This document shows, in pieces, positions 33,400 through 42,758 of a stretch of 64,000 nucleotides of DNA. The DNA comes from UBA4417 sp031550085 (GTDB lineage: Bacteria; Bacteroidota; Bacteroidia; Bacteroidales; UBA4417). The stretch lies in contig JAVBOY010000015.1 of the NCBI GenBank assembly GCA_031550085.1, forward strand, positions 58,918 through 122,917. Direction: 5' to 3'. How positions within the stretch are numbered: position 1 is the stretch's first letter; each line of letters opens with the position of its first letter. Both the position numbers and the translations under genes were made by a program. Below the pieces are notes generated by a model that saw nothing but the letters and a program-made list of their open reading frames with translations, did not search any database and was not told where the DNA came from.

Positions 33400-36300
33400 A
33401 TGCCAAACATAGTAGAAACCTCCACAAAAAAGCCGTTGTTGATCATCGTAATTTTCACGGTATTAACCCTTGGCGGATTGATGTGCTACAAAATGCTCAA
33501 TCTGAATTTAATCCCAAAAATTGATGTACCGGTTATTACCATTGTTACCGTTTATCCGGGAGCAGGCGCCTCGGAAGTGGAAACATCGGTTACCAAAAAA
33601 ATAGAAGATGCCATTTCCAATTTGGAAAATTTAGACAAAGTCAATTCCACTTCGCGTGAGGGCGTTTCAATTGTAGCTGTGCAATTCAGGGAAAACACGG
33701 ACATCAACCGTTCGGTACAAGATGCACAACGGAAAATCAATGCCATCAAAGCCGACTTGCCGAAAGAAATTTTGGATCCCACCATTGATAAAATTTCCGT
33801 GGACGACCAGCCCATCATGCGGCTGGCTGCCTCATCGTCACTGCCTGCCACTCAATTTTACAAATTGGTGGAAGACCGGATTCAACCGCGTCTGGCAAAA
33901 TTACCGGGGGTAGGTACCGTAACGATGATTGGCGGAAGCGAACGCGAAATCAAGGTAAACATTGACGCCGAAAAGCTCAAAGCCTACAACCTTTCGATAT
34001 TACAGGTTCTGCAAGCCATCCAGACTGCGAACATGGAAATTCCGGCAGGGAATATCGAAAGTACCGACGTGGTTTATTCGGTGCGCTTGGCAGCAAAATA
34101 TACAAGCCTCGACGAACTTCGCAATACGGTCATTATCACTCATGCAAACGGAGGAGAGGTTAAAGTAAAAGATGTTGCCGAAGTAGAAGACGGTATTACC
34201 GAACAACAGTTTATCAACCGCATTGACGGGAGAGATGCGCTCGGTTTGAGCATTCAAAAACAAAGCGATGCCAATGCCGTACAAGTTGCGGATTTAGCAA
34301 AAGCCGAATTGGCTGCCATCGAAAAAGAATATGCCGGCAACCATGTGCAATTCGAAATCGCTACTGATGACTCGGTGTTTACGAAAGCTGCCGCTAATTC
34401 GGTTGTAGTCGACCTGTTTTTGGCCATCATTATTGTCGCCATTGTATGTTTCATTTTCTTGCACAATTTACGCAGCGCCTTGATTATCATGATCGCTGTT
34501 CCGTTATCCATCATCCCTGCGTTTATTGCTTTGTATGTGATGGGTTATTCGCTGAACATGATGTCGCTCATGGCATTGTCGCTGGTAGTAGGGATCCTGG
34601 TCGACGACTCCATTGTGGTTATCGAAAATATGTTCCACCACATGGAAAAAGGCAAAACCCGCTGGCGTGCCGCCATCGACGGATGTAAGCAAATTATGTT
34701 TACCGTTATGGCAATTACGTTTGTGATTGTGGTGGTTTTCTTGCCTTTGGCTATTTCGGGTGGATTGATCGGAAACCTTTTGCACGAATTTGCCATCCCC
34801 ATCATTGTCGCAACCCTCACCAGTTTATTGGTTTCGTTTACGGTGACGCCTTTGCTGATGTCACGTTTCGGCAAATTGTCCGATGACACCCGCCAAACCT
34901 TGTCGGCACGTTTCTCACGCACAGTTGAGCGAGCATTCGAAGCGCTGAAAAACGTCTATGCCCGCATTTTAGGCTATGGACTAAAACACAAAACCATGAT
35001 CTTGTTGTCGACATTGGCCCTTTTGATTGCCTCTTTTGCTTTGTTTCCTTTGGAATTGATCGGCTTTGCCTTTATGCCCAATACCGACCAGGGAGAGTTT
35101 GTGGTAAATCTGGATATGAATCCGCAAGTAACGGTTTACCAAAATAACCAAATTACCATGCAGGTTGAAAAAATCCTCCAAAGCAAGCCCGAAGTAGAAC
35201 GTGTTTATACCAACGTAGGATCGACAGGTTCCTTATTCGGGAGCAGTTCGAAAAACAATGCAACATCCATTTCGGTAAAAATGGTAGATAAAAAGTACCG
35301 TAAAATCAATCCGTACGATTTTTCACAACAAGTGAAAGAAGAAATCATGCAAATTCCGGGAGTAAGAGCTCGTGTAAGCGTTGGAGGGCTTGCCGGTGGA
35401 AGCTCAAACGAACCCATCCAGTTAATTGTTCAAGGAGCCGATTTTGAAAAAGTAGAACAAGCGGCTGCCATAGTATTGGATGTGGTTCGGAATACGCCGG
35501 GAACAGCCGATGCCAAGTTCTCTATCGACGATCCGCGTCAAGAGGTGCAAGTGAAGCTGGACCGTGATAAAATGTCGCAATTGGGATTGTCTTCTTCCGA
35601 TGTAGGTTCGGCCATGCGGGTGGCATTGGCAGGGAACGACGATGCAAAATATACCGACGGCAACTTTGAATACGATATCCGTATCGGTGTGGATCATTTT
35701 GACCGGACCAAAGCCGAAGATGTTTCAAAACTCACGTTTTTGAACAAAAAAGGCGAACTGATCGAATTAAACCAGATTGCCGATATTTCCTACGGATTGG
35801 GGCCGTCCACATTGGAACGCACGGACCGGATTGCCTCCATCACCGTGAAGTCGAACGTAATCGGAAGACCTTCCGGAACCGTTGGCTCCGAAATTATGGA
35901 TGCCATCAAAGGGCAACTTCCCGAAGGTGTTAGTATCAAAGAAGGCGGCATGATGGAACAGCAATCCAAAGCATTTGGAAGTTTGGGTGTCGCTTTTTTG
36001 GCAGCCATTCTGCTGATTTATTTTATCATGGTTGTATTGTACGACTCGCTGTTAGATCCCCTGGTCGTGTTGGTTTCTATTCCATTGTCGCTGATTGGAG
36101 CTTTTCTTGCGTTGGCTTTAACGCTAAACAGTTTGAATATCTTTAGCATCATCGGGTTGATTGTGCTGATTGGCCTGGTAGCCAAAAATGCCATCCTGTT
36201 GGTCGATTTTACCAACCACATCCGCCGCGACCAAAACATGGACACCTTCCATGCTTTGATTGAAGCCGGAAAAGAACGCTTACGCCCCATTTTGATGACC

Positions 36301-36540
36301 ACCTTTGCCATGATTTTCGGGATGCTTCCCATTGCGTTGGCTTCCGGAAACGGCGCCGAGTTGAAAAACGGGATGGCCTGGGTAATTATAGGAGGATTGA
36401 CCAGCTCCATGATTTTAACATTGGTGGTCGTACCGGTGGTATATTTTGTTTTCCATAAAATAACCGCACGTTACCGCCACTATCGGAGGAATAAACTGAT
36501 CCAAAAAGTAAAAGAACGATTCGAAGAAAAACTCGTTTAA
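33400..36540 (+). CDS. RND multidrug efflux transporter (AcrB/HAE1-like)
   Basis: 1046 residues, the full family length. It exports drugs or lipophilic compounds using the proton gradient. The N-terminal helix (LLIIVIFTVLTLGGLMCYKM) and PVITIVTVYPGAGASEVETSVTKKIE begin the porter region. Transmembrane helix 4 contains LVVGILVDDSIVVIEN with the paired proton-relay aspartates, and the second half has NIFSIIGLIVLIGLVAKNAILLVDF and RLRPILMTTFAMIFGMLPIAL. Together with the TolC-like and adaptor genes it makes a complete tripartite pump. No damage is visible despite the antisense gene just upstream. Confidence 0.96.
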   Translation: MPNIVETSTKKPLLIIVIFTVLTLGGLMCYKMLNLNLIPKIDVPVITIVTVYPGAGASEVETSVTKKIEDAISNLENLDKVNSTSREGVSIVAVQFRENTDINRSVQDAQRKINAIKADLPKEILDPTIDKISVDDQPIMRLAASSSLPATQFYKLVEDRIQPRLAKLPGVGTVTMIGGSEREIKVNIDAEKLKAYNLSILQVLQAIQTANMEIPAGNIESTDVVYSVRLAAKYTSLDELRNTVIITHANGGEVKVKDVAEVEDGITEQQFINRIDGRDALGLSIQKQSDANAVQVADLAKAELAAIEKEYAGNHVQFEIATDDSVFTKAAANSVVVDLFLAIIIVAIVCFIFLHNLRSALIIMIAVPLSIIPAFIALYVMGYSLNMMSLMALSLVVGILVDDSIVVIENMFHHMEKGKTRWRAAIDGCKQIMFTVMAITFVIVVVFLPLAISGGLIGNLLHEFAIPIIVATLTSLLVSFTVTPLLMSRFGKLSDDTRQTLSARFSRTVERAFEALKNVYARILGYGLKHKTMILLSTLALLIASFALFPLELIGFAFMPNTDQGEFVVNLDMNPQVTVYQNNQITMQVEKILQSKPEVERVYTNVGSTGSLFGSSSKNNATSISVKMVDKKYRKINPYDFSQQVKEEIMQIPGVRARVSVGGLAGGSSNEPIQLIVQGADFEKVEQAAAIVLDVVRNTPGTADAKFSIDDPRQEVQVKLDRDKMSQLGLSSSDVGSAMRVALAGNDDAKYTDGNFEYDIRIGVDHFDRTKAEDVSKLTFLNKKGELIELNQIADISYGLGPSTLERTDRIASITVKSNVIGRPSGTVGSEIMDAIKGQLPEGVSIKEGGMMEQQSKAFGSLGVAFLAAILLIYFIMVVLYDSLLDPLVVLVSIPLSLIGAFLALALTLNSLNIFSIIGLIVLIGLVAKNAILLVDFTNHIRRDQNMDTFHALIEAGKERLRPILMTTFAMIFGMLPIALASGNGAELKNGMAWVIIGGLTSSMILTLVVVPVVYFVFHKITARYRHYRRNKLIQKVKERFEEKLV

Positions 36541-36641
36541 CCCAAAATTGAAACTTTATCCCCAACCACAATGAAAAAGAAGAATAAAGCGCCTCCTGTT
36601 GATTGTTGAAAAAATCAAGTTCCCTTTTTTTAACACTATAA

Positions 36642-36655
36642 TGAACACTTGTTCA
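36642..36655. promoter_or_regulatory. TetR operator-like palindrome before the beta-barrel gene
   Basis: TGAACACTTGTTCA differs from the 14-bp operator at one position. It lies 54 bases before the start of the beta-barrel gene, with TATAATG just upstream as a possible -7 region. Confidence 0.6.
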
Positions 36656-36708
36656 CATTTTAGTCACATCAAATTCAAAACAAATAATCACTTTAAATTT
36701 TTAAAATC

Positions 36709-37323
36709 ATGAAAAAACTAGCATTAACATTAATCGTAGCACTGGGATTCGGATTATTCCAAACCACAAACGCCCAAACAATTTCCGTAGGTGTAAAAGC
36801 CGAAGGTAACTTTTCAAATTTTACCTTATCCGACCTGGATGGAGTTTCCAGTAATATGGGAGCTGGGGCTTCCATCGGGGGATTTTTGAATGTACAATTC
36901 CATCCGAATTTTGCCCTTCAACCCGAACTGTTTGTTCATTACAAATCGTCGGAATTGGAGGAGCCTGCTTTTACCAACGATTATCAATATTGGGGTGTTG
37001 AACTCCCGATTTATGCCGTTGGGCAAATGCAACTGGGCAACGGGAAAGGCTATATCGGCATCGGACCTTACGTAGGTTTTGGAATTAGCGCCAAATTCAA
37101 AGCCGGCGATGTAGACCTTTACAAAAAAGATAGCCAAACGGACAAAGCTGCCATGAACCGTTTCGATTTTGGCGGAGCTGCTATGATCGGCTACGAATTT
37201 GCCAATAAAATTCAAATCAATGCCAGCTACAAATTGGGTTTTATTGATATCCTCGATGCCGCCAAAGACCAATCCAGCATGTTCCCGCAAACCATTAACG
37301 TGGGCGTAGGATACCGGTTCTAA
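36709..37323 (+). CDS. Outer-membrane beta-barrel protein (porin family)
   Basis: 204 residues. The signal peptide ends near TTNAQ. The mature chain has strand patterns typical of small OmpX/OmpA-like barrels: ISVGVKAEGNFSNFTL, NMGAGASIGGFLNVQFHPNFALQPELFVHYKSSE, YWGVELPIYAVGQMQLGNGKGYIGIGPYVGFGISAKF, and a final NVGVGYRF ending in phenylalanine. The palindrome upstream suggests control by the TetR protein 8 kb away. Exact function is unknown. Confidence 0.85.
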   Translation: MKKLALTLIVALGFGLFQTTNAQTISVGVKAEGNFSNFTLSDLDGVSSNMGAGASIGGFLNVQFHPNFALQPELFVHYKSSELEEPAFTNDYQYWGVELPIYAVGQMQLGNGKGYIGIGPYVGFGISAKFKAGDVDLYKKDSQTDKAAMNRFDFGGAAMIGYEFANKIQINASYKLGFIDILDAAKDQSSMFPQTINVGVGYRF

Positions 37324-37348
37324 TTCCGGAAAGCAAGAACTGAAAAAA

Positions 37349-37389
37349 GTGTGTAAGCTGTGATGATCCGGTTTACACACTTTTTTTTT
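37349..37389 (+). terminator. Terminator after the beta-barrel gene
   Basis: Stem GTGTGTAA/TTACACAC followed by a run of nine T. Confidence 0.8.
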
Positions 37390-37508
37390 CACAAAACCAT
37401 ATTTTTTGCGACTTTTGCGGCAAACCGGAACGCATTTTTACAAATCATAAAATATTTTTGTGCCTCCTTTGTTTTCATTAATAGTAAAAACTAAAAAGAG
37501 CGTCCCAT

Positions 37509-38909
37509 TTGGAATCTTATAGCATTGTTATTTTTTTATTGGCATTAGCCATTGGTTTATATCCTGTTGCATCACGAATTAAGCTACCTTATCCTGTCTT
37601 ATTGCTGGCCGTGGGAATTGGCGTCGGTTTTATTCCGGGCTTCCATCGTATATCCATCAACCCCAATGTGGTATTTCTGATTTTTTTGCCGCCCATGCTT
37701 TACAATGCGGCATTTACTATTTCGTTTAAAGGATTTAAAGCCAACTTCAGCACCATTTCTTTACTGGCCGTATCGTTGATTTTCATCACCACAACGGGCA
37801 TTGCCGTGGTCGCCCGGTACTGCATTCCGGGTATGACTTGGCCGTTGGCCTTTGTGTTGGGCGCCATTTTATCTCCTCCCGATGCCGTTGCAGCAGCAGG
37901 CGTAATCAAAGGGTTGGGGTTACCGCACCGCACCGTCACGATTCTTGAAGGAGAAAGTTTGGTAAACGACGCATCGGCATTGGTTGCTTTCCGGTTTGCA
38001 CTCACAGCGGTAGCAGGTGGTTCATTTGTTTTATGGGAAGCCGGACTTATGTTTCTGGTCGCTTTGGGAGGAGGACTTCTCATGGGCTGGCTCTTGTGGC
38101 TTGTTCTTGCCTTTGTCAACAAACATTTCCGGCTTGACAGTTCGGTTATTGTAAGTCTAAACCTGATGCTCCCGTTTGTTGCCTATCTTTTAGCCGAGGA
38201 AATTCATGTGTCAGGTGTCATTGCCGCCGTAACGGCAGGTTTGGCCGTTTCCATGAATAAAAGCAAGTTTTCGGAAAAAGTCAAGGTACAGGCAAAATCC
38301 GTAAGCGAAACGCTGATCTTTATACTCGAAGGATTAATTTTTATTTTGATCGGCCTGGAATTTCCGCGAATGATCCGGAATACGCCGTCCAAAGAAATCA
38401 TGCCGCTTATTGCCGTTTCTTTTCTGATTTTTATGGTTGCTTTGGTTATCCGGATGGCAGTCGTTTTCTGGCACAAGCGCGACACGGAATTGAAATTGGC
38501 AAGCATCCGTAAAAGAATGCCGTATCTGGTAGAAAAGCAGGAACGGCTCAAGATACGCCTGAATGAAAGACCTCTAAAAAATGAACGACTCCAAAAACGG
38601 CTCCAAAAAAGAAACCAGCATTTCGAATCACGTGCCCGGCGCTTCCGAGACCTTGAGCCGTTAAATATCAAAGATTGTATCATTATCGGTTGGTCGGGAA
38701 TGCGCGGAATTGTTTCCCTGGCGGCCGCTTTATCGCTCCCTCTGGTCATGGCAAACGGGACTTCGTTTCCGCAGCGCAACACCATCACGTTCCTTACCGT
38801 CGTTACAGTAACCATCATGTTATTAATTCAGGGATTGGGCTTGCCTCTGTTAATCAAACTATTGAAACGGAATTCCTCAGACTCAAGCGATGCAGGAGAA
38901 AAGCCGTAA
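37509..38909 (+). CDS. Na+/H+ antiporter, CPA1 family
   Basis: 466 residues from a TTG start (read MESYSIVIFLLALAIGL), which gives the usual N-terminus; there is no ATG nearby. About twelve membrane segments are present. Ion-site motifs are GAILSPPDAVAAAG (Asp125) and EGESLVNDASALVAF (Asn153, Asp154), plus IIGWSGMRGIVSLAAALSLP near residue 393. It exchanges sodium (or potassium) for protons for pH and salt homeostasis. Residues 322-385 form a long, very basic cytoplasmic insertion before the last helices (ERLQKRLQKRNQHFESRARRF in part). Confidence 0.92.
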   Translation: MESYSIVIFLLALAIGLYPVASRIKLPYPVLLLAVGIGVGFIPGFHRISINPNVVFLIFLPPMLYNAAFTISFKGFKANFSTISLLAVSLIFITTTGIAVVARYCIPGMTWPLAFVLGAILSPPDAVAAAGVIKGLGLPHRTVTILEGESLVNDASALVAFRFALTAVAGGSFVLWEAGLMFLVALGGGLLMGWLLWLVLAFVNKHFRLDSSVIVSLNLMLPFVAYLLAEEIHVSGVIAAVTAGLAVSMNKSKFSEKVKVQAKSVSETLIFILEGLIFILIGLEFPRMIRNTPSKEIMPLIAVSFLIFMVALVIRMAVVFWHKRDTELKLASIRKRMPYLVEKQERLKIRLNERPLKNERLQKRLQKRNQHFESRARRFRDLEPLNIKDCIIIGWSGMRGIVSLAAALSLPLVMANGTSFPQRNTITFLTVVTVTIMLLIQGLGLPLLIKLLKRNSSDSSDAGEKP

Positions 38910-39003
38910 CTTTTTGACCGTCAAAATCCGGTATCATACTATTTTCCAAAAACATACCTGAGCCAATACTCAAACACAGGATCTTGTAAGTATAATTATT
39001 CTA

Positions 39004-39040
39004 TTTGAAATAAAATGATTTGAAATAAAACGATTTGATT
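39004..39040 (+). repeat. Short tandem repeat upstream of mutS
   Basis: Two 15-base units, TTTGAAATAAAATGA and TTTGAAATAAAACGA, followed by a partial third TTTGATT. They lie 50-90 bases before the mutS -7 box. Confidence 0.5.
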
Positions 39041-39092
39041 ATTATTTTTCAACAATTCGGCTAAGAAAAAGTCGAATTCGCCAAACAAAATT

Positions 39093-39100
39093 TATTTTTG
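39093..39100 (+). promoter_or_regulatory. -7 element of mutS
   Basis: TATTTTTG; no convincing -33 partner. It contains the TTG that would open the longest reading frame, so translation likely begins later. Confidence 0.4.
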
Positions 39101-39133
39101 CGAAACCAATTTACCATTCTAAAAAAATCACCC

Positions 39134-41746
39134 GTGTCCAAACCCATTGCCGAAACTCCGCTTATGAAACAATACAATGCCATCAAGGCAAAGTATCCCG
39201 ATGCATTGTTGTTGTTCCGGGTGGGCGATTTTTACGAAACCTTCGGCGAAGACGCCATCAAAGCTTCTCAAATATTGGGCATTGTACTCACCAAGCGGGC
39301 CAATGGGTCGGCTTCACATATCGAATTAGCCGGATTTCCGCACCATTCGCTTGATTCGTATTTGCCTAAATTGGTACGCGCCGGCCACCGGGTGGCCATT
39401 TGCGATCAGTTGGAAGATCCTAAACTTACCAAAACCATTGTAAAGCGTGGTGTCACGGAATTGGTCACTCCGGGTGTTTCCTACAACGATAAAACGCTCG
39501 AAAACAAGGAGAACAATTTTCTGGCAAGCATCCATTTCAATGAAAAAATTTCAGGGATTTCATTTTTGGATATTTCGACCGGGGAGTTTTTTTTGGCCGA
39601 AGGTTCCAATGATTATATCGACAAGTTGTTGCAAACTTTTCGACCCAACGAAGTGGTCCTTCAAAAAAACAAGCGCAACCAATTTACGGAAACCTTCGGA
39701 AGCAAGTTTTACATTTCGTTTTTCGAAGATTGGGTGTTTACACTTGATTTCGGAAACAACTTGTTGCAAAAGCATTTCAATACGGCTTCGTTAAAGGGAT
39801 TTGGTGTTGAAAATTTGGAGAATGGAATTATTGCAGCCGGAGCGGCGTTGCACTATCTTTCCGAAACGCAGCACGACAAAGTAGAACATATTTGTAAAAT
39901 CACCCGGATCGAGGAAGACCATTATGTTTGGCTTGACCGGTTTACCATCCGCAATTTGGAATTGTTGCATTCGCAAGCCGGTAATGCTCCCACGTTGTTT
40001 TCGGTTTTGGATAAAACCATATCGCCCATGGGCTCGCGCCTGATGCGCCGCTGGGTGCTGCTTCCACTAAAAGACAAACAGCCCATTGTGGAACGCCACC
40101 AAATGGTGGAGTATTTTATTAAAAATGGCAACCCGGCGAATTTAATCGAGCAACATACCAAATTGATCGGGGATCTGGAGCGTTTGATCTCAAAAGTAGC
40201 CATCGGACGGATCAGTCCGCGTGAAATGCTGCAAATCCGTCGCGCTTTGCAATCGGTCGGCCCGATCAAAGAAGCTTGTTCCCTCTCCAAAAATCCGTCT
40301 CTTCAACGGATTGCAGAGCAACTAAATGCATGCGACTTGATTTCGGAACGCATTGAAAGGGAAATCCATCCCAACCCTCCGGCGCAAGTATCCAAAGGAT
40401 TTGCCATCGCCGATGGAGTTTCAGCCGAATTAGACGAATTACGCCAAATTGCCTATTCGGGCAAAGATTATTTGTTGCAAATACAGCAACGCGAAATTTC
40501 GCGCACCGGCATTTCGTCGCTCAAAGTTAGCTTCAACAACGTATTCGGTTATTATTTGGAGGTTTCCAATACGCATAAAAACAAAGTCCCGGAAGACTGG
40601 ATCCGCAAGCAAACGCTGGTCAATGCCGAACGGTATATTACAGAAGAATTAAAACAATACGAGCAGAAAATTTTGGGCGCCGAAGAAAAAATTCTCGGAC
40701 TCGAAACCCGATTGTTCAATGAATTGGTATTAGCCGTTTCGGAATACATCCAGCCCATTCAGTTGAATGCACAATTAATTGCCCAACTGGATTGTTTACT
40801 GGCCTTTTCGCGAATTGCAAAAGAAAACCGGTATGTCTGCCCCGAAATGAATGAGGAACTTTCCATCAACATCAAACAAGGAAGGCACCCGGTCATTGAG
40901 AAACACCTGCCTGCAGGACAGGAATACGTGGCTAATGACGTATTTTTGGACAATGAAACCCAACAGATTATCATCCTAACAGGACCCAACATGTCGGGAA
41001 AATCGGCGCTGTTGCGGCAAACCGCATTAATTGCGTTGATGGCTCAAATCGGAAGTTTTGTCCCTGCCGAATCGGCACAATTGGGCATTGTCGATAAGAT
41101 TTTCACACGCGTAGGCGCGTCGGATAACATTGCATCCGGTGAATCGACTTTTATGGTCGAAATGAATGAAACGGCCAGCATTTTGAACAACATCTCGAAC
41201 CGCAGTTTGATTCTACTGGACGAAATCGGCCGCGGGACAAGCACCTACGACGGTATTTCGATTGCCTGGGCGATTGCCGAATTTTTGCACAATCATCCGC
41301 AAAGCCGTGCTAAAGTCCTTTTTGCAACACATTACCACGAGCTGAACGATATGGCGGAATTGTATCCGCGAATCAAAAACTTCCACGTAGCGGTGAAAGA
41401 AGCGGGTAACAAAGTGATTTTTTTGCGTACGCTGAAATCCGGCGGCTCGGAACACAGCTTCGGAATTCATGTGGCACGTATGGCCGGAATGCCTGCCAAT
41501 ATGTTGCAAAGGGCTGAAGAAATGCTGAAAATATTGGAAAAAACACATCGTTCGGAGGAGGTCTCAAGCAAAAGCAAACCGGCAAAAAATTCCCCGGAAG
41601 AGTTTCAATTGAGTTTTTTTCAAATGGAAGATCCTTTGTTGCTGGAAATCCGCGATGACATCTTAAAAACGGACATCAACACGCTCACGCCGGTTGAGGC
41701 GTTGATGAAGCTGAACCAGATTAGAAAGATGCTGGAAAAATATTAG
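39134..41746 (+). CDS. mutS: DNA mismatch repair protein MutS
   Basis: Recognises mismatches and starts strand-specific repair. 870 residues from GTG (read MSKPIAETPLMKQY); ATG at 39164 is the alternative. The mismatch-reading motif is DALLLFRVGDFYETFGEDA (Phe-Tyr-Glu). The clamp and lever regions follow, then the ATPase with Walker A GPNMSGKSALLRQ, Walker B LILLDEIGRGTSTYDG, and the helix-turn-helix region HVARMAGMPANMLQRAEEML. The C-terminal tail is short, as usual. The frame extends 12 codons further upstream into the promoter's -7 box. Confidence 0.97.
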   Translation: MSKPIAETPLMKQYNAIKAKYPDALLLFRVGDFYETFGEDAIKASQILGIVLTKRANGSASHIELAGFPHHSLDSYLPKLVRAGHRVAICDQLEDPKLTKTIVKRGVTELVTPGVSYNDKTLENKENNFLASIHFNEKISGISFLDISTGEFFLAEGSNDYIDKLLQTFRPNEVVLQKNKRNQFTETFGSKFYISFFEDWVFTLDFGNNLLQKHFNTASLKGFGVENLENGIIAAGAALHYLSETQHDKVEHICKITRIEEDHYVWLDRFTIRNLELLHSQAGNAPTLFSVLDKTISPMGSRLMRRWVLLPLKDKQPIVERHQMVEYFIKNGNPANLIEQHTKLIGDLERLISKVAIGRISPREMLQIRRALQSVGPIKEACSLSKNPSLQRIAEQLNACDLISERIEREIHPNPPAQVSKGFAIADGVSAELDELRQIAYSGKDYLLQIQQREISRTGISSLKVSFNNVFGYYLEVSNTHKNKVPEDWIRKQTLVNAERYITEELKQYEQKILGAEEKILGLETRLFNELVLAVSEYIQPIQLNAQLIAQLDCLLAFSRIAKENRYVCPEMNEELSINIKQGRHPVIEKHLPAGQEYVANDVFLDNETQQIIILTGPNMSGKSALLRQTALIALMAQIGSFVPAESAQLGIVDKIFTRVGASDNIASGESTFMVEMNETASILNNISNRSLILLDEIGRGTSTYDGISIAWAIAEFLHNHPQSRAKVLFATHYHELNDMAELYPRIKNFHVAVKEAGNKVIFLRTLKSGGSEHSFGIHVARMAGMPANMLQRAEEMLKILEKTHRSEEVSSKSKPAKNSPEEFQLSFFQMEDPLLLEIRDDILKTDINTLTPVEALMKLNQIRKMLEKY

Positions 41747-41885
41747 GCTGCCAATACCTTTCTGATAATTTTTAACAAAATTTATCCCTTTTCTCCGGAT
41801 CCAAATTTATCGAATGTAAGAAATGTATTCTATTTCTCATCCTTCAACTGCGCGTCATACAGCAACATACATTTCCATATAACAA

Positions 41886-41951
41886 TTGTAAATTTTTTTT
41901 CCATCAAAATATGTTGTTGTAAAATAGCGTTCTTTTTCGTTGTTTTGTAAA
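41886..41951 (+). repeat. Three TTGTAAA repeats before the Nudix-like regulator
   Basis: TTGTAAA occurs at 41886-41892, 41917-41923 and 41945-41951, with 31- and 28-base periods, ending 18 bases before the gene. They could be regulator-binding sites; the sequence is AT-rich, so chance is not excluded. Confidence 0.3.
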
Positions 41952-41969
41952 TTAAGCGATTAAAACAAA

Positions 41970-42758
41970 ATGGAAACCAACAAGCCGGTATCCGGACTTG
42001 CCGCACTTTCAAAAGAGGCCCGTTTTTTTCATCCGGGTTTTTCAATCGATTGTGTGATTTTCGGATTTCACAAAGGGAAACTTAAGGTTTTGTTAACCAA
42101 CTACAAAGGATTCGACTTTTGGATGCTCCCTGGTAGTTTTGTGTTAAAAGATGAAAATGTAGATGTTGCAGCACACCGGATCCTGCACGAATTGACCGGT
42201 TTGAAAAAATTGTATTTGCAGCAATTTTACCTTTTCGGGGATGCCGACCGCAGGATCGGGATGCAAAAAGGATCTCAAGAGGTTTTTAAGGATGTACTGG
42301 GTATCACGATAGATCACGAGCACTGGTTTCATGATCGTTTTATCACAATGGGGTATTATGCTTTGGTAGATTACACCAAAGCCAAAATAACTCCCTTAAG
42401 CGAAAACGAACGGGCTGAGTGGAAGGAGGTTGATTCCGGGCAACCCACTTATGCAGATCATCAAGCTATTGTGCGTAAAGCATTGGAAACCATTCGGTTT
42501 TCGCTAGGATTGGTCCCTATTGGACACGAGCTTTTACCCGAAAAATTTACCATGACAGAGTTACGTGTGCTATACGAAACAATTTTAGGGCGGCCACTCA
42601 ATCGCCGTAATTTCGAACGAAAAGCGATTTCCCTCGGTTACATTATAAAACTGGATGAGAAACGAAAAGGAGTTGCTTATAAAGCACCTAGTTTGTTTTC
42701 TTTTGACAAGAAAAAATATAAACAAGCCCAAACAAAAAGTTTTCATTACTGGTTTTAG
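41970..42758 (+). CDS. Nudix-like transcriptional regulator (NrtR/AraR-type)
   Basis: 262 residues. The N-terminal half is a Nudix fold (FSIDCVIFGFHKGKLKVLLTNYK; FWMLPGSFVLKDENVDVAAHRILHELTGL, residues 51-77). The box departs from the catalytic consensus: the helix reads RILHEL instead of REUxEE, so hydrolysis is unlikely. The C-terminal region (about 170-250; FTMTELRVLYETILGRPLNRRNFERKAISLGYI) resembles the winged helix of NrtR-type regulators, a group that in Bacteroides includes the arabinose regulator AraR. The effector and targets are not evident from the neighbours. Confidence 0.8.
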   Translation: METNKPVSGLAALSKEARFFHPGFSIDCVIFGFHKGKLKVLLTNYKGFDFWMLPGSFVLKDENVDVAAHRILHELTGLKKLYLQQFYLFGDADRRIGMQKGSQEVFKDVLGITIDHEHWFHDRFITMGYYALVDYTKAKITPLSENERAEWKEVDSGQPTYADHQAIVRKALETIRFSLGLVPIGHELLPEKFTMTELRVLYETILGRPLNRRNFERKAISLGYIIKLDEKRKGVAYKAPSLFSFDKKKYKQAQTKSFHYWF

